Below, in pieces: positions 17,291 to 26,568 of a stretch of 64,000 bases of DNA. This DNA is from Actinomadura meyerae (GTDB lineage Bacteria; Actinomycetota; Actinomycetes; Streptosporangiales; Streptosporangiaceae): NCBI RefSeq assembly GCF_900188445.1, contig NZ_FZOR01000019.1, positions 62,001 through 126,000 of the forward strand. Reading direction: 5' to 3'. A model generated the notes under the pieces. That model was not told the DNA's origin, made no database searches, and was given only the letters and a program-made list of their open reading frames with translations. The translations under genes and the position numbers were made by a program. How positions within the stretch are numbered: position 1 is the stretch's first letter; every line of letters begins with the position of its first letter.

Positions 17291-17382
17291 GGAGTGTGCC
17301 GCCGCCCCTGGCGGCGCAACGAGAGGTTACCCCATCTGGGCGGACAACCGGAAATCGATTGCCGGGCGGCGGCGGTGTGGGG

Positions 17383-18414
17383 CTACTCGGCCTCCTTGAG
17401 GGTGACCTCGACGCCGCCGACCAGGTCGGCGGCGAGGTTGTAGATCACGGAGCCGACCGTGGAGAGGGCGGTGATGAGCATGACGTTGAGGGCGCCGACG
17501 AGGACGGTGTAGCCGAAGACGCGGAAGAAGGAGAACCAGCCGCCGGCGTCGACGCTGCCGGTGGTCTCGCCCTGCTCCTTGGTGAGGCTGTTGATCGTGT
17601 CGCTGATGGCGTCGAACACCCCGAGGCCGGACAGGATCGTGTACAGGACGATCACGGCGACGAGGAGGACGACGAAGCAGACCAGCGACATGACGAAGCT
17701 GAACTTCATCACCGACCACGGTTCGAGCCGGGCGAGCTGGAGCTGGGCCTTGCGGGCCGGCTTGCCGGTGGCGGGCTTGGCGGAGTTCGCCGGCGCGACG
17801 GCGGTGGAGGCCGCGGCTGACTTGGCGGGGCGGTCCTTCAGGACGGTGCCGGCGAAACCGCCTCGGCCGGATCCGCGGGAGGCGGACGCGGCCGGGCCGG
17901 ACGCGGCCGGGCCGGACGCGGCGGGGCCGGAGGCCGCCGGCTTGGACGCCGCGGGCCCGGCGGCCGCGGGGCCGGAGTTGAACGGCTTGCCGGCGGGTTC
18001 CGTACGTCCTGCGGAGACCGAACCGGACGGCTCGGCGGGCTTGGCCCAGCCCGTCGAGCCGGAGGAGGACGACGAGGACGAGGAGGAGGAGCGAGAGGAC
18101 GACGAAGACGACGGCTTCGGCTCCGGGGCGTCCGCGGTGTCCTTGACCGGGGCGATCTCGGGCGTCTCGGCGTCCTTCTCCTCGATCTTCGCGAGGTCGA
18201 TCCTGGTGGTGTCCGCGCCCGAACCGCTCTCGGACGTGTCGCGGTCGATGTCGACGGTCGTCTCGTCCCGCCCGGACTTGGCGGCCGCGGCGATGCTCCG
18301 CGCCGGCTTCTTCCCGCCGGCCGTGCCCGGCCCGGACTCGGCGGCCGGCTCGCCGCCGGCGCCGTCCGCGTCCGGGCCTGACCCGCCCTTGTTCTTGCCG
18401 GGCTCGGTGCTCAC
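17383..18414 (-). CDS. DUF3566 domain membrane protein
   Basis: The 343-aa protein starts at GTG 18414 behind GGAGG. About 230 residues are disordered: an Asp/Glu/Thr region, a poly-Ser block (about 103-121, one Arg interrupting), and repeats of P-A-A-S-G (about 148-175). The conserved C-terminal DUF3566 domain (about 225-343) has two membrane segments: FSFVMSLVCFVVLLVAVIVL and VFGYTVLVGALNVMLITALS. Function is unknown. It is the regular downstream neighbour of gyrA in actinomycetes. The gap to gyrA is 42 bp, consistent with cotranscription. Confidence 0.92.
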   Translation of the reverse strand: MSTEPGKNKGGSGPDADGAGGEPAAESGPGTAGGKKPARSIAAAAKSGRDETTVDIDRDTSESGSGADTTRIDLAKIEEKDAETPEIAPVKDTADAPEPKPSSSSSSRSSSSSSSSSSGSTGWAKPAEPSGSVSAGRTEPAGKPFNSGPAAAGPAASKPAASGPAASGPAASGPAASASRGSGRGGFAGTVLKDRPAKSAAASTAVAPANSAKPATGKPARKAQLQLARLEPWSVMKFSFVMSLVCFVVLLVAVIVLYTILSGLGVFDAISDTINSLTKEQGETTGSVDAGGWFSFFRVFGYTVLVGALNVMLITALSTVGSVIYNLAADLVGGVEVTLKEAE

Positions 18415-18456
18415 GTGTCCTCCTGGCCTAGCGGCTCGGTGACGATGCAGGATACG

Positions 18457-20961
18457 TCACTCACCGTCGCCCCCTTCGGCGTCGTCGGCGTCCTCGATGG
18501 ACTCCACGTTCCTCGCGATCGCCACGACGCTGTCCCCGTCCGCGAGGTTCATCAGGCGGACGCCCATGGTCTGCCTGCCGGACTGCTTAATCTCGGCGGC
18601 GGTGGTGCGGATGACGCCGCCGTTGGACGTCATCGCGAACACCTCGTCGTCGGGGCCGACCATCAGCGCCCCTACCAACATGCCCCGCGCTTCCACGATC
18701 TTAGCGGTGAGGACGCCCTTACCTCCGCGTCCCTGCAGGGGGTATTGGTCGACCGGAGTCCGCTTCGCGTAGCCGCCCTCGGTCGCCACCAGGACGTCGT
18801 CGGAGCCGTTCCGGACGACGAGCATGTTGAGGACCTCCTGGTCCTCCTCGAACCGCATGCCGATGACGCCGGACGTCGCGCGCCCCATCGGGCGGAGCGA
18901 CTCGTCGTCGGCGCGGAACCGGATCGCCTGCGCGCCGGTCGAGACCATCAGCAGGTTGTCCTCCGACGACACCAGCCGCGCGGCGATGACCTCGTCGTCC
19001 TCGACCAGGTTGATGGCGATGATGCCGCCGGTGCGGGGCGAGTCGAAGTCGCGCAGGGCGGTCTTCTTGACCCGGCCGCGCTTCGTGCCGATCACCAGGT
19101 AGGGCGCGACGTCGTAGTCGCGCAGGTCCATGACCTGGGCGATGTGCTCGTCCGGCTGGAAGGCCAGCAGGTTCGCGACGTGCTGGCCGCGCGAGTCGCG
19201 GCCCGAGTCGGGCAGCTCGTAGGCCTTGGCGCGGTAGACGCGGCCCTTGTTGGTGAAGAACAGGATCCAGTTGTGCGTCGAGGTGACGAAGAACTGGTCG
19301 ACGATGTCGTCCTGCTTCAGCTGGGCGCCGCGGACGCCCTTGCCGCCGCGCCGCTGCGCCCGGTACTGGTCGGTGCGGGTGCGCTTGGCGTAGCCGCCGC
19401 GGGTGATCGTGACGACGACGTCCTCTTCGGCGATGAGGTCCTCGTAGGAGACGTCCCCGTCGAACGGGACGATCTCGGTGCGCCGGTCGTCGCCGAACTT
19501 CTCCACGATCGGGGCGAGCTCGTCGCCGACGATCTGCCGCTGCCGCTCGGGCGAGGCCAGGATGTCGTTGTAGTCGGCGATCTCCGCCATGAGCTTGTCG
19601 TACTCGTCGGTGATCTGCTGGCGCTCCAGGGCGGCGAGCTTGCGCAGCTGCATGTCGAGGATGGCCTGCGCCTGGATCTCGTCGATCTCCAGCAGGTTCA
19701 TCAGGCCCTGCTGCGCCTCCGACGCCGACGGCGAGCGGCGGATGAGGGCGATGACCTCGTCGATCCGGTCGAGCGCCTTCAGCAGGGCGCGCAGGATGTG
19801 GGCGCGCTCCTCGGCCTTGCGGAGCAGGAACCGGGTGCGGCGGACGATGACGTCGATCTGGTGCGCGACCCAGTGCCGGACGAACTGGTCGATGCGCAGC
19901 GTGCGCGGCACGCCGTCGACCAGGGCGAGCATGTTCGCGCCGAACGTCTCCTGCAGCTGGGTGTGCTTGTACAGGTTGTTCAGGACGACCTTGGCGACGG
20001 CGTCCCGCTTGAGGACGATGACGAGCCGCTGCCCGGTGCGGCCGGAGGTCTCGTCGCGGACGTCCGCGATGCCGTCCAGCTTGCCGTCCTTCACCAGGTC
20101 GGCAATCTTCAGGGCGAGGTTGTCCGGGTTGACCTGGTAGGGGAGTTCGGTGACGACGAGGCAGGTGCGGCCCTGGATCTCCTCGACCTCGACGACGGCC
20201 CGCATGGTGATGGAGCCGCGGCCGGTGCGGTACGCCTCCTCGATGCCCTTGCGGCCGACGATGAGGCCGGCGGTGGGGAAGTCGGGGCCCTTGATCCGCT
20301 CGATCAGCGCCTCGAGCAGCTCGTCGTCGGACGCGCCGTAGTTGTCCAGGTACCAGCGGACGCCGTCGGCGACCTCGCGCAGGTTGTGCGGCGGGATGTT
20401 GGTCGCCATCCCCACCGCGATGCCGGCGGACCCGTTGACCAGCAGGTTCGGGTACCGGGACGGCAGGACGTCCGGCTCCTGGGAGCGGCCGTCGTAGTTC
20501 GGGGAGAAGTCGACGGTCTCCTTGTCGATGTCGCGCAGGAGCTCCATCGCCAGGGGCGCCATGCGGCACTCGGTGTACCGCATGGCCGCGGCAGGGTCGT
20601 TGCCGCGCGAGCCGAAGTTGCCGTTGCCGTCGACCAGCGGGTACCGCATCGACCAGGGCTGCGCCAGCCGGACGAGCGCGTCGTAGATGGCGGAGTCGCC
20701 GTGCGGGTGGTAGTTCCCCATGACGTCGCCGACGACGCGCGCGCACTTGAAGTAGCCGCGGTCGGGCCGGTAGCCGCCGTCGTACATCGCGTACAGGACG
20801 CGGCGGTGGACGGGCTTGAGACCGTCCCGTACCTCCGGCAGCGCGCGCGCGACGATGACCGACATCGCGTAGTCGAGATAGCTCTTCTGCATCTCGACCT
20901 GGATGTCGACCGGCTCGATCCGTTCGCCGGGGTGGCCGCCCTCTGTGGTCACGTCCGTCAC
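18457..20961 (-). CDS. gyrA: DNA gyrase subunit A
   Basis: GyrA breaks and rejoins DNA in the A2B2 gyrase that introduces negative supercoils. The product is 834 aa from GTG 20961. The catalytic tyrosine is Tyr129 (AAMRYTECRM). The quinolone-resistance region reads HPHGDSAIYD, with Ser90 and Asp94 in the drug-sensitive state. The C-terminal beta-pinwheel is present, with a GyrA box near QRRGGKGVRG and repeats such as GRGGKGV. An acidic tail (EDADDAEGGDGE) closes it. It lies 124 bp downstream of gyrB. Confidence 0.98.
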   Translation of the reverse strand: MTDVTTEGGHPGERIEPVDIQVEMQKSYLDYAMSVIVARALPEVRDGLKPVHRRVLYAMYDGGYRPDRGYFKCARVVGDVMGNYHPHGDSAIYDALVRLAQPWSMRYPLVDGNGNFGSRGNDPAAAMRYTECRMAPLAMELLRDIDKETVDFSPNYDGRSQEPDVLPSRYPNLLVNGSAGIAVGMATNIPPHNLREVADGVRWYLDNYGASDDELLEALIERIKGPDFPTAGLIVGRKGIEEAYRTGRGSITMRAVVEVEEIQGRTCLVVTELPYQVNPDNLALKIADLVKDGKLDGIADVRDETSGRTGQRLVIVLKRDAVAKVVLNNLYKHTQLQETFGANMLALVDGVPRTLRIDQFVRHWVAHQIDVIVRRTRFLLRKAEERAHILRALLKALDRIDEVIALIRRSPSASEAQQGLMNLLEIDEIQAQAILDMQLRKLAALERQQITDEYDKLMAEIADYNDILASPERQRQIVGDELAPIVEKFGDDRRTEIVPFDGDVSYEDLIAEEDVVVTITRGGYAKRTRTDQYRAQRRGGKGVRGAQLKQDDIVDQFFVTSTHNWILFFTNKGRVYRAKAYELPDSGRDSRGQHVANLLAFQPDEHIAQVMDLRDYDVAPYLVIGTKRGRVKKTALRDFDSPRTGGIIAINLVEDDEVIAARLVSSEDNLLMVSTGAQAIRFRADDESLRPMGRATSGVIGMRFEEDQEVLNMLVVRNGSDDVLVATEGGYAKRTPVDQYPLQGRGGKGVLTAKIVEARGMLVGALMVGPDDEVFAMTSNGGVIRTTAAEIKQSGRQTMGVRLMNLADGDSVVAIARNVESIEDADDAEGGDGE

Positions 20962-21085
20962 TCTGAAGACCTCTTCTGCTCGATGGGAAGGAAGTACGTC
21001 CGCCTGCGGGATCCGGACCGGTGGGAGTCACGGGAGCCGCGGTCGGGTGCGGCCGGGCGCGGGCCCGGTGCGGGCGGGCGGTACC

Positions 21086-23023
21086 TCAGATGTCGAGGAA
21101 GCGCACGTCCTTGGCGTTGCGCTGGATGAACTCCCGGCGGGGCTCGACCTCCTCGCCCATGAGCACGCTGAACAGCTCGTCCGCCTGGGCGGCGTCGTCC
21201 AGCTGGACCTGCAGCAGGACCCGGTTGTCGGGGTCCATCGTGGTGTCCCACAGCTCGTTGGCGTTCATCTCGCCGAGGCCCTTGAAGCGCTGCACCTGGT
21301 CGCGGGGGCGCGGGTCGCGCTTGCCGGCGGCGATCCCGGCCTCGATGATCGCGTCGCGCTCGGCGTCGGAGAAGGCGTAGTCGGCCTCGGTGCCGCGCGC
21401 GTCCCACTTGATCTTGTAGAGCGGCGGCTGCGACAGGTACACGTGGCCGGCCTCGATCAGCGGCTTCATGAACCGGAACAGCAGCGTCATCAGCAGCGTG
21501 TTGATGTGGTGGCCGTCCACGTCGGCGTCCGACATCAGGATGATCTTGTGGTAGCGCAGCTTGGTGATGTCGAACTCGTCATGGACGCCGGTGCCGAGCG
21601 CCGTGATGATCGCCTGCACCTCGTTGTTCTTCAGGATCTTGTCGATCCTGGCCTTCTCCACGTTCAGGATCTTGCCGCGGATCGGCAGGATGGCCTGGAA
21701 GTGCGGGTTGCGGCCGCCCTTGGCCGAGCCGCCCGCCGAGTCGCCCTCGACGATGTACAGCTCGGACTTGGCCGGGTCCGTGGACTGGCAGTCCGACAGC
21801 TTGCCGGGCAGCGACGTCGTCTCCAGCAGGCTCTTGCGGCGGGTCAGGTCGCGCGCCTGCCGCGCCGCGACCCGCGCGCGCGCCGCCTGCGAAGCCTTGT
21901 TGACGATCTCCTTGGCCTCGCCCGGGTTCTCCTCGAACCAGTCGCGCAGGTGCTCGTTGCACGCCCGCTGGACGAACGACTTGGCCTCGGTGTTGCCGAG
22001 CTTGGTCTTGGTCTGCCCCTCGAACTGCGGGTCGGCCAGCTTGATCGAGATGATCGCGGTGAGGCCCTCGCGGACGTCCTCGCCGGTCAGGTTGTCGTCC
22101 TTCTCGCGCAGCAGGCCCTTGTCGCGGGCGTACCGGTTGACGATCGTGGTGAGCGCCGCCCGGAAGCCCTCCTCGTGCGTGCCGCCCTCCGCCGTGTTGA
22201 TCGTGTTGGCGAAGGTGTGCACCGACTCGGCGTAGGACGAGTTCCACTGCATGGCGATCTCGACCGACATGCCCTCGGTCTCGTCGCTGAAGTAGACGAC
22301 CGACTCGTGCGCGGAGTCCTTGCGGGCGTTGATGTAGCGGACGAAGTCCTCGACGCCGCCCTCGTAGTGGTACCGGACGACGTGCGGCTCGCCGTTGGAG
22401 TGGTCGGGCCGCTCGTCCCGCAGCGTGATGGCCAGGCCGCGGTTGAGGAACGCCATCTCCTGCATGCGGCGGGAGAGGGTCTCGAAGTTCCACTCGGTGG
22501 TCTCGAAGATCTCCGGGTCCGGCCAGAAGGTGATGAGGGTGCCGGTCTTGTCGGTCTCCTCACCCTTCTGCAGCTCGGCCTCGGGCCCGCGCCAGGTGTA
22601 CGCCTGCCGCCACACGTGGCCGTTGCGGCGGACCTCGGCCTCCAGCCGGGTGGACAGCGCGTTGACCACGGACGAGCCGACGCCGTGCAGGCCGCCGGAG
22701 ACCGCGTAGGACTTGCCGTCGAACTTGCCGCCCGCGTGCAGCGTGGTGAACACCAGCTCGATCGCCGGACGTTTCTCCACCGGGTGCTCGCCGACGGGGA
22801 TGCCGCGGCCGTTGTCGTCCACGCTCACGCCGCCGTCGGCCCTCAGCGTCACGACGATGTCGTCGGCATAGCCGGCGAGGGCCTCGTCGACCCCGTTGTC
22901 CACGATCTCGTAGACGAGGTGGTGCAGACCTCGCTCACCGGTCGAGCCGATGTACATGCCGGGGCGCTTGCGAACCGCCTCAAGCCCCTCAAGGACAGTG
23001 ATCGAACTAGCGTCGTACGCCAA
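21086..23023 (-). CDS. gyrB: DNA gyrase subunit B
   Basis: GyrB is the ATPase and TOPRIM subunit of gyrase. I choose TTG 23023 (LAYDASSITVLEGLEAVRKR), because AGGAGG lies 7 bp upstream and homologous proteins begin at this segment; this gives 645 aa. An upstream ATG (23161) would add 46 unrelated residues. The GHKL ATP site includes EIVDNGVDEA and GRGIPVG. The TOPRIM motifs are EGDSAGGSAKGGRN and SDADVDGHHI, and the C-terminus has QRFKGLGEMN. The 473-bp gap upstream (23024-23496) must hold the promoter. Confidence 0.98.
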   Translation of the reverse strand: MAYDASSITVLEGLEAVRKRPGMYIGSTGERGLHHLVYEIVDNGVDEALAGYADDIVVTLRADGGVSVDDNGRGIPVGEHPVEKRPAIELVFTTLHAGGKFDGKSYAVSGGLHGVGSSVVNALSTRLEAEVRRNGHVWRQAYTWRGPEAELQKGEETDKTGTLITFWPDPEIFETTEWNFETLSRRMQEMAFLNRGLAITLRDERPDHSNGEPHVVRYHYEGGVEDFVRYINARKDSAHESVVYFSDETEGMSVEIAMQWNSSYAESVHTFANTINTAEGGTHEEGFRAALTTIVNRYARDKGLLREKDDNLTGEDVREGLTAIISIKLADPQFEGQTKTKLGNTEAKSFVQRACNEHLRDWFEENPGEAKEIVNKASQAARARVAARQARDLTRRKSLLETTSLPGKLSDCQSTDPAKSELYIVEGDSAGGSAKGGRNPHFQAILPIRGKILNVEKARIDKILKNNEVQAIITALGTGVHDEFDITKLRYHKIILMSDADVDGHHINTLLMTLLFRFMKPLIEAGHVYLSQPPLYKIKWDARGTEADYAFSDAERDAIIEAGIAAGKRDPRPRDQVQRFKGLGEMNANELWDTTMDPDNRVLLQVQLDDAAQADELFSVLMGEEVEPRREFIQRNAKDVRFLDI

Positions 23024-23496
23024 AGGAGATCCTCCTGCCGGGGATGTCCGCCGCTCCGCGCCCGAGGGAGGCGCGGTGTGCCCCGTAACACACATGAGGG
23101 CACCCGGGCGTGCTCTGTTCGTGTTGGTCAGAGCCCCGGGCGGCCCATGGCGGCGCAGCATCCTGAACCGAATTCATTCTACCGGCTGGCGCGGTAAAAA
23201 GTGGCACTCACGAGCGCTGTGTGCGCGTGTGGCGGCCGATCGGCCCTGGAGCTACATCCCCCCATAGGTCCCGGGGGGTTCTCTGGTCTACGTGGCGCTG
23301 GCCGCTGAACTGGACGCCCCGCATCCCGAACAGATGTTCCCACCCGCCACCGACACTCCGTAACCGCGTCCGCCACGCCTCCGGACCTCCCGGAAGACCC
23401 GTCACCGTGACCACAAGTCACGGGAAAGTCACCGACGGGCACGGCCGGGCGGGCGCAGCCGTGCGGGCAACGGCGGGGTGGGCGCGGCGGGGTGTT
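23024..23496. other. gyrB leader and promoter region
   Basis: This 473-bp interval between dciA and gyrB has no convincing gene. On the minus strand a relatively AT-rich pocket near 23175-23205 (TTTTTACC ... TAGAAT) is the best candidate for the gyrB promoter, leaving a leader of about 150 nt. The -35 match is poor, so this is tentative. Confidence 0.3.
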
Positions 23497-24051
23497 TCAG
23501 CGGACTCGCCAGGCGCCGGTGCGGCGCGGCCCCGAGGAGGGGCCGACGACCTTCACCCGCCGGACGGTGCCGTGCCCCAGTTCCTCGTTCAGCCGCCGGA
23601 CGAGCGTCGAGGACAGCAGCCGCAGCTGGGTCGCCCACGTCGTCGAGTCGGCGGCGACGGTCAGCACGCCGTCCTCGAAGTGCTCGGGCCGGGTGTGCTC
23701 GGCGAGCTCGGCGCCGACGATGCCCGCCCAGTTGCCGAAGACGCCGCCGACGGCCGCGCGCTGCTCCCAGCCGCGGGACGCCAGCAGGTCGCGGATGGCC
23801 GCGCCGAACGGCTTGGGGTCGCCGCCGCGCCCCGGGTCCCGGACGCGGACGACGCGCCCGCCGCCCTTGCGCCTGCCGTTCTGGTGGCCGGGGAGCGTCC
23901 CGCGCTTCAGCGCGTCCGCCTTGGCCTGGGCGAGGGCCTCCCGCGCCAGCTCGATCCCCGACTTGGCCGGGGCGCCCTCGTCCGCGGCCCCGTTCTCGGG
24001 GGACGTGTTGTTCTCGGGGGACTTGTGCACATCCTGTGGATCGTCACTCAC
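23497..24051 (-). CDS. dciA: DciA-type replicative helicase operator (DUF721)
   Basis: The 184-aa protein carries the DUF721/DciA domain. In bacteria without DnaC or DnaI, DciA loads or assists the replicative helicase DnaB. The domain (about 75-165) shows GGVFGNWAGIVGAELAEHT and LTVAADSTTWATQLRLL, the family hallmark. The N-terminal 75 residues are polar and disordered, typical for actinobacterial members. GTG 24051 overlaps by 8 bp a small frame that itself overlaps recF, so expression is probably coupled to recF. Confidence 0.92.
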   Translation of the reverse strand: MSDDPQDVHKSPENNTSPENGAADEGAPAKSGIELAREALAQAKADALKRGTLPGHQNGRRKGGGRVVRVRDPGRGGDPKPFGAAIRDLLASRGWEQRAAVGGVFGNWAGIVGAELAEHTRPEHFEDGVLTVAADSTTWATQLRLLSSTLVRRLNEELGHGTVRRVKVVGPSSGPRRTGAWRVR

Positions 24052-24238
24052 ACGCTCGCCCCTTCCGGTAGCGCTCCGGGGACTTCTCCACCGCCCGCCG
24101 GCCCGCCTGTGGAGATCGCCGCGGGGCGGCGGGCGCCGACCCGGGCGGCTCGGGCGGCATGGTCCGTTCCGGCGGCCTGGTCTGCTCGGGCCACGCGGTC
24201 TGCTCGGGCCACGCGGTCTGTTCGGGCGGCATGGTCAC
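24044..24238 (-). CDS. Possible small Pro-rich frame bridging recF and dciA
   Basis: This 64-codon frame starts at GTG 24238, overlapping the recF stop (GTGA), or at ATG 24232. It stops 8 bp inside dciA. It encodes a low-complexity peptide with a PEQTAW repeat (three near-copies, about residues 5-19) and a basic C-terminus (VEKSPERYRKGRACE). The double overlap is what translational coupling looks like. The composition is unlike a folded protein, and it may only carry ribosomes from recF to dciA. Confidence 0.3.
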   Translation of the reverse strand: MTMPPEQTAWPEQTAWPEQTRPPERTMPPEPPGSAPAAPRRSPQAGRRAVEKSPERYRKGRACE

Positions 24239-25359
24239 TCCCGGATGACCTGGCCGTCGGAGACGGTATACGAGCCCCCTGTCAGTTCGGCCGGGACGTC
24301 CGCGGGGACGGCGGCCGTGATGAGGACCTGCTCGGCCGGCGCGACCATCTCGGCGAGGCGGCTGCGGCGGCCCGAGTCCAGCTCGGCGAACACGTCGTCC
24401 AGGATGAGGACGGGGTCGTCGCCGTCCGCGCGCAGCAGGTCGAAGGCGGCGAGCCGCAGCCCCAGCGCGAACGACCACGACTCGCCGTGGCTGGCGTAGC
24501 CGCGCGCCGGCAGCTCGCCCAGGCGCAGGACGAGCTCGTCCCGGTGCGGGCCGACGAGGCTCACGCCGCGCTCCAGCTCCTGCTTGCGCGACTCGGCCAC
24601 CGCCTTCATCAGCTGCTCCGCGAGTTGTCCACGGTCTGTGGACAACTCGCCGTCGCCCAGCGAGCTCTTGTAGATCAGATCGGCCGCGCCGCTGTGCGGC
24701 GCGAGGGCCGCGTAGGCGCGCGCCACCAGCGGGCGGAGGGCGTCCACGAGGTGCAGCCGGGCGGACAGCAGCTCGGAGCCGGTGCGGGCGAGATGCGAAT
24801 CCCAGACGTCGAGGGTCGCGAGCACCTCGGGGCCGGGGGAGCGCCTGTGCGCGGCCGCCGACCTCAGCAGGGCGTTGCGCTGCTTGAGGACGCGGTCGTA
24901 GTCGGACCTCACCCCGGCGAACCGCGGGGCCCGCGCGGTGAGCAGCTCGTCCATGAACCGGCGCCGCTCCCCCGGATCGCCCTTGACGAGCGCGAGGTCC
25001 TCGGGGGCGAACAGCACCGTCCGCAGCATCCCCAGGATCTCGCGCGGCCTGGGGACGGGGGACCGGTTCAGCCGCGCCCGGTTCGCCTTGCCCGGGTTGA
25101 TCTCGAGCTCGATCAGCGCCTTGCGGTCGTCCTTCACCAGCCCGGCCCGGACGATCGCGCGCGGCGCCCCGTGCCGGACGAGCGGCGCGTCCGTCGCGGC
25201 CCGGTGGCTGCTGTGCGAGGCGACGTAGCCGATGGCCTCGACCAGGTTCGTCTTGCCCTGCCCGTTCGGCCCCACGAACGCCGTGACTCCCGGCTCGAGC
25301 GCGACCTCGGCGGCCGGATACGAGCGGAAGTCCTGCAGCGAAAGGTGGGCGACGTGCAC
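24235..25359 (-). CDS. recF: DNA replication/repair protein RecF
   Basis: RecF is an SMC-like ATPase that loads RecA at gaps through RecOR. The 374-aa product starts at GTG 25359 (VHVAHLSLQDFRSYPAAEV), the normal RecF opening. Walker A is GPNGQGKTN (30-38), and Walker B is VLILDDVFAELD near 320. The signature region lies near SFALGLRLAAFDLLR. The gene contains a perfect 13-bp inverted repeat of two DnaA boxes (24620-24650) in its coding sequence. It lies between gnd and dciA, on the dnaA strand. Confidence 0.96.
   Translation of the reverse strand: MHVAHLSLQDFRSYPAAEVALEPGVTAFVGPNGQGKTNLVEAIGYVASHSSHRAATDAPLVRHGAPRAIVRAGLVKDDRKALIELEINPGKANRARLNRSPVPRPREILGMLRTVLFAPEDLALVKGDPGERRRFMDELLTARAPRFAGVRSDYDRVLKQRNALLRSAAAHRRSPGPEVLATLDVWDSHLARTGSELLSARLHLVDALRPLVARAYAALAPHSGAADLIYKSSLGDGELSTDRGQLAEQLMKAVAESRKQELERGVSLVGPHRDELVLRLGELPARGYASHGESWSFALGLRLAAFDLLRADGDDPVLILDDVFAELDSGRRSRLAEMVAPAEQVLITAAVPADVPAELTGGSYTVSDGQVIRE
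24620..24650. promoter_or_regulatory. Perfect DnaA-box palindrome inside recF
   Basis: GCGAGTTGTCCAC and its exact complement GTGGACAACTCGC flank a 5-bp loop. The right arm (24637-24645) contains a perfect TTGTCCACA on the minus strand. The left arm is TTGTCCACG. A 13-5-13 perfect palindrome within coding sequence is unlikely by chance and constrains the RecF codons there (GELSTDRGQLA). Confidence 0.65.
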
Positions 25360-25460
25360 GAGACACGAGAGTAGAGCCTTCACCGCCTTGCCCATGCCCC
25401 ACGGCCATCACCCCGTCATCCTCCGGGCGCGGCGGGGCTGGCGTCCCGGAAACCACATCC

Positions 25461-25469
25461 TGTGGATAA
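25461..25469 (-). promoter_or_regulatory. DnaA box between gnd and recF
   Basis: A perfect TTATCCACA on the minus strand, in the 127-bp gap upstream of recF (25360-25486). It could link recF expression to DnaA. Confidence 0.5.
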
Positions 25470-25486
25470 CTTCGCGGGCGGGACCG

Positions 25487-26407
25487 TCAGACCGTCGGCG
25501 GGTCGACGTCGGCGCCGGGGGAGTCCGCTCCCTTCGCGCTCTCCACGGCGTGGCCGCCGAACTGGTTGCGGAGGGCGGCGACGACGCGCATCGCGGGGGA
25601 GTCGTCCTGGCGGGACGCGAACCGGGCGAACAGCGAGGCGGTGATGGCGGGCAGCGGCACGGCGTGCTCGACCGCCGCCTGCACCGTCCAGCGGCCCTCG
25701 CCCGAGTCGTTGGCGTAGCCGCGCAGGTCGTCCAGCTCGGGGTCGCCGGCGAGCGCGCGGTTCAGCAGGTCGAGCAGCCAGGAGCGGATGACCGTGCCCT
25801 CCTGCCAGCTGAGGAACGTCTCCGGCACCCGGGTGACGATGGGGCTCGCCTCGATCAGCTCGTAGCCCTCGCCGAACGCCTGCATCATCGCGTACTCGAT
25901 GCCGTTGTGGACCATCTTCACGTAGTGGCCCGCACCGATCTCACCGGAGTGGACGAAGCCGTACTCCCCCTCCGGCTTCAGCGTCTCGAAGACGGGCATC
26001 AGGCGCTTCACGTTGTCCTCGTCGCCGCCGACCATGAGCGCGTAGCCGTTCTCCAGCCCCCACACACCGCCGCTCACACCGCAGTCGACGAAGCCGATGC
26101 CCTTGGCGGCGAGTGCCTCACCGTGCTTCTGGTCGTCCACATAGTGTGAATTGCCGCCGTCGACAACGAGGTCACCCGGCTGCAGGTGCTCCCCCAGGCT
26201 GTGGATGGTCTCCTCGGTGGGCTTCCCTGCGGGCACCATCACCCACACCGCACGCGGCGGGGACAGCCGGTCGACCAGCTCCTGGAGCGAAGCGACATCG
26301 CTCACCTGCGGGTCATGGTCGTAACCGATGACCGTGTGGCCGCCGCGGCGCAGCCGCTCGGCCATGTTGCCGCCCATCTTGCCCAGGCCGATGATCCCAA
26401 GCTCCAT
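25487..26407 (-). CDS. gnd: 6-phosphogluconate dehydrogenase, decarboxylating, short type
   Basis: The enzyme oxidises and decarboxylates 6-phosphogluconate to ribulose 5-phosphate in the pentose phosphate pathway. The product is 306 aa from ATG 26407, with GGGGAG 8 bp upstream; GTG 26416 is the alternative. The length matches the short GndA/YqeC-type enzyme rather than the 470-aa form. The nucleotide motif is GLGKMG (7-12). Substrate and catalytic segments are DGGNSHYVDD, DCGVSGGVWG and GHYVKMVHNGIEY with its lysine. It occupies its usual actinomycete position between dnaN and recF. Confidence 0.95.
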   Translation of the reverse strand: MELGIIGLGKMGGNMAERLRRGGHTVIGYDHDPQVSDVASLQELVDRLSPPRAVWVMVPAGKPTEETIHSLGEHLQPGDLVVDGGNSHYVDDQKHGEALAAKGIGFVDCGVSGGVWGLENGYALMVGGDEDNVKRLMPVFETLKPEGEYGFVHSGEIGAGHYVKMVHNGIEYAMMQAFGEGYELIEASPIVTRVPETFLSWQEGTVIRSWLLDLLNRALAGDPELDDLRGYANDSGEGRWTVQAAVEHAVPLPAITASLFARFASRQDDSPAMRVVAALRNQFGGHAVESAKGADSPGADVDPPTV

Positions 26408-26568
26408 GAAGCTCACTCCCCTGTGCGTAACCCTGTGCGTAACTGCCTGTGCCTTACCGCTGCCTTACCGCGCGCACGCGTGCGCGACACGCGCGTGCGC
26501 GACCGTCCGGGCGGCTCCCCCGCGGGTCGTCCCCGGCGTGCCCCGGGGCATGCCCCAGGGCACAGTCC

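Noticed and set aside
18457..20961. Quinolone-resistance change in GyrA
   Set aside because: Ser90 and Asp94 in HPHGDSAIYD are the sensitive-type residues.
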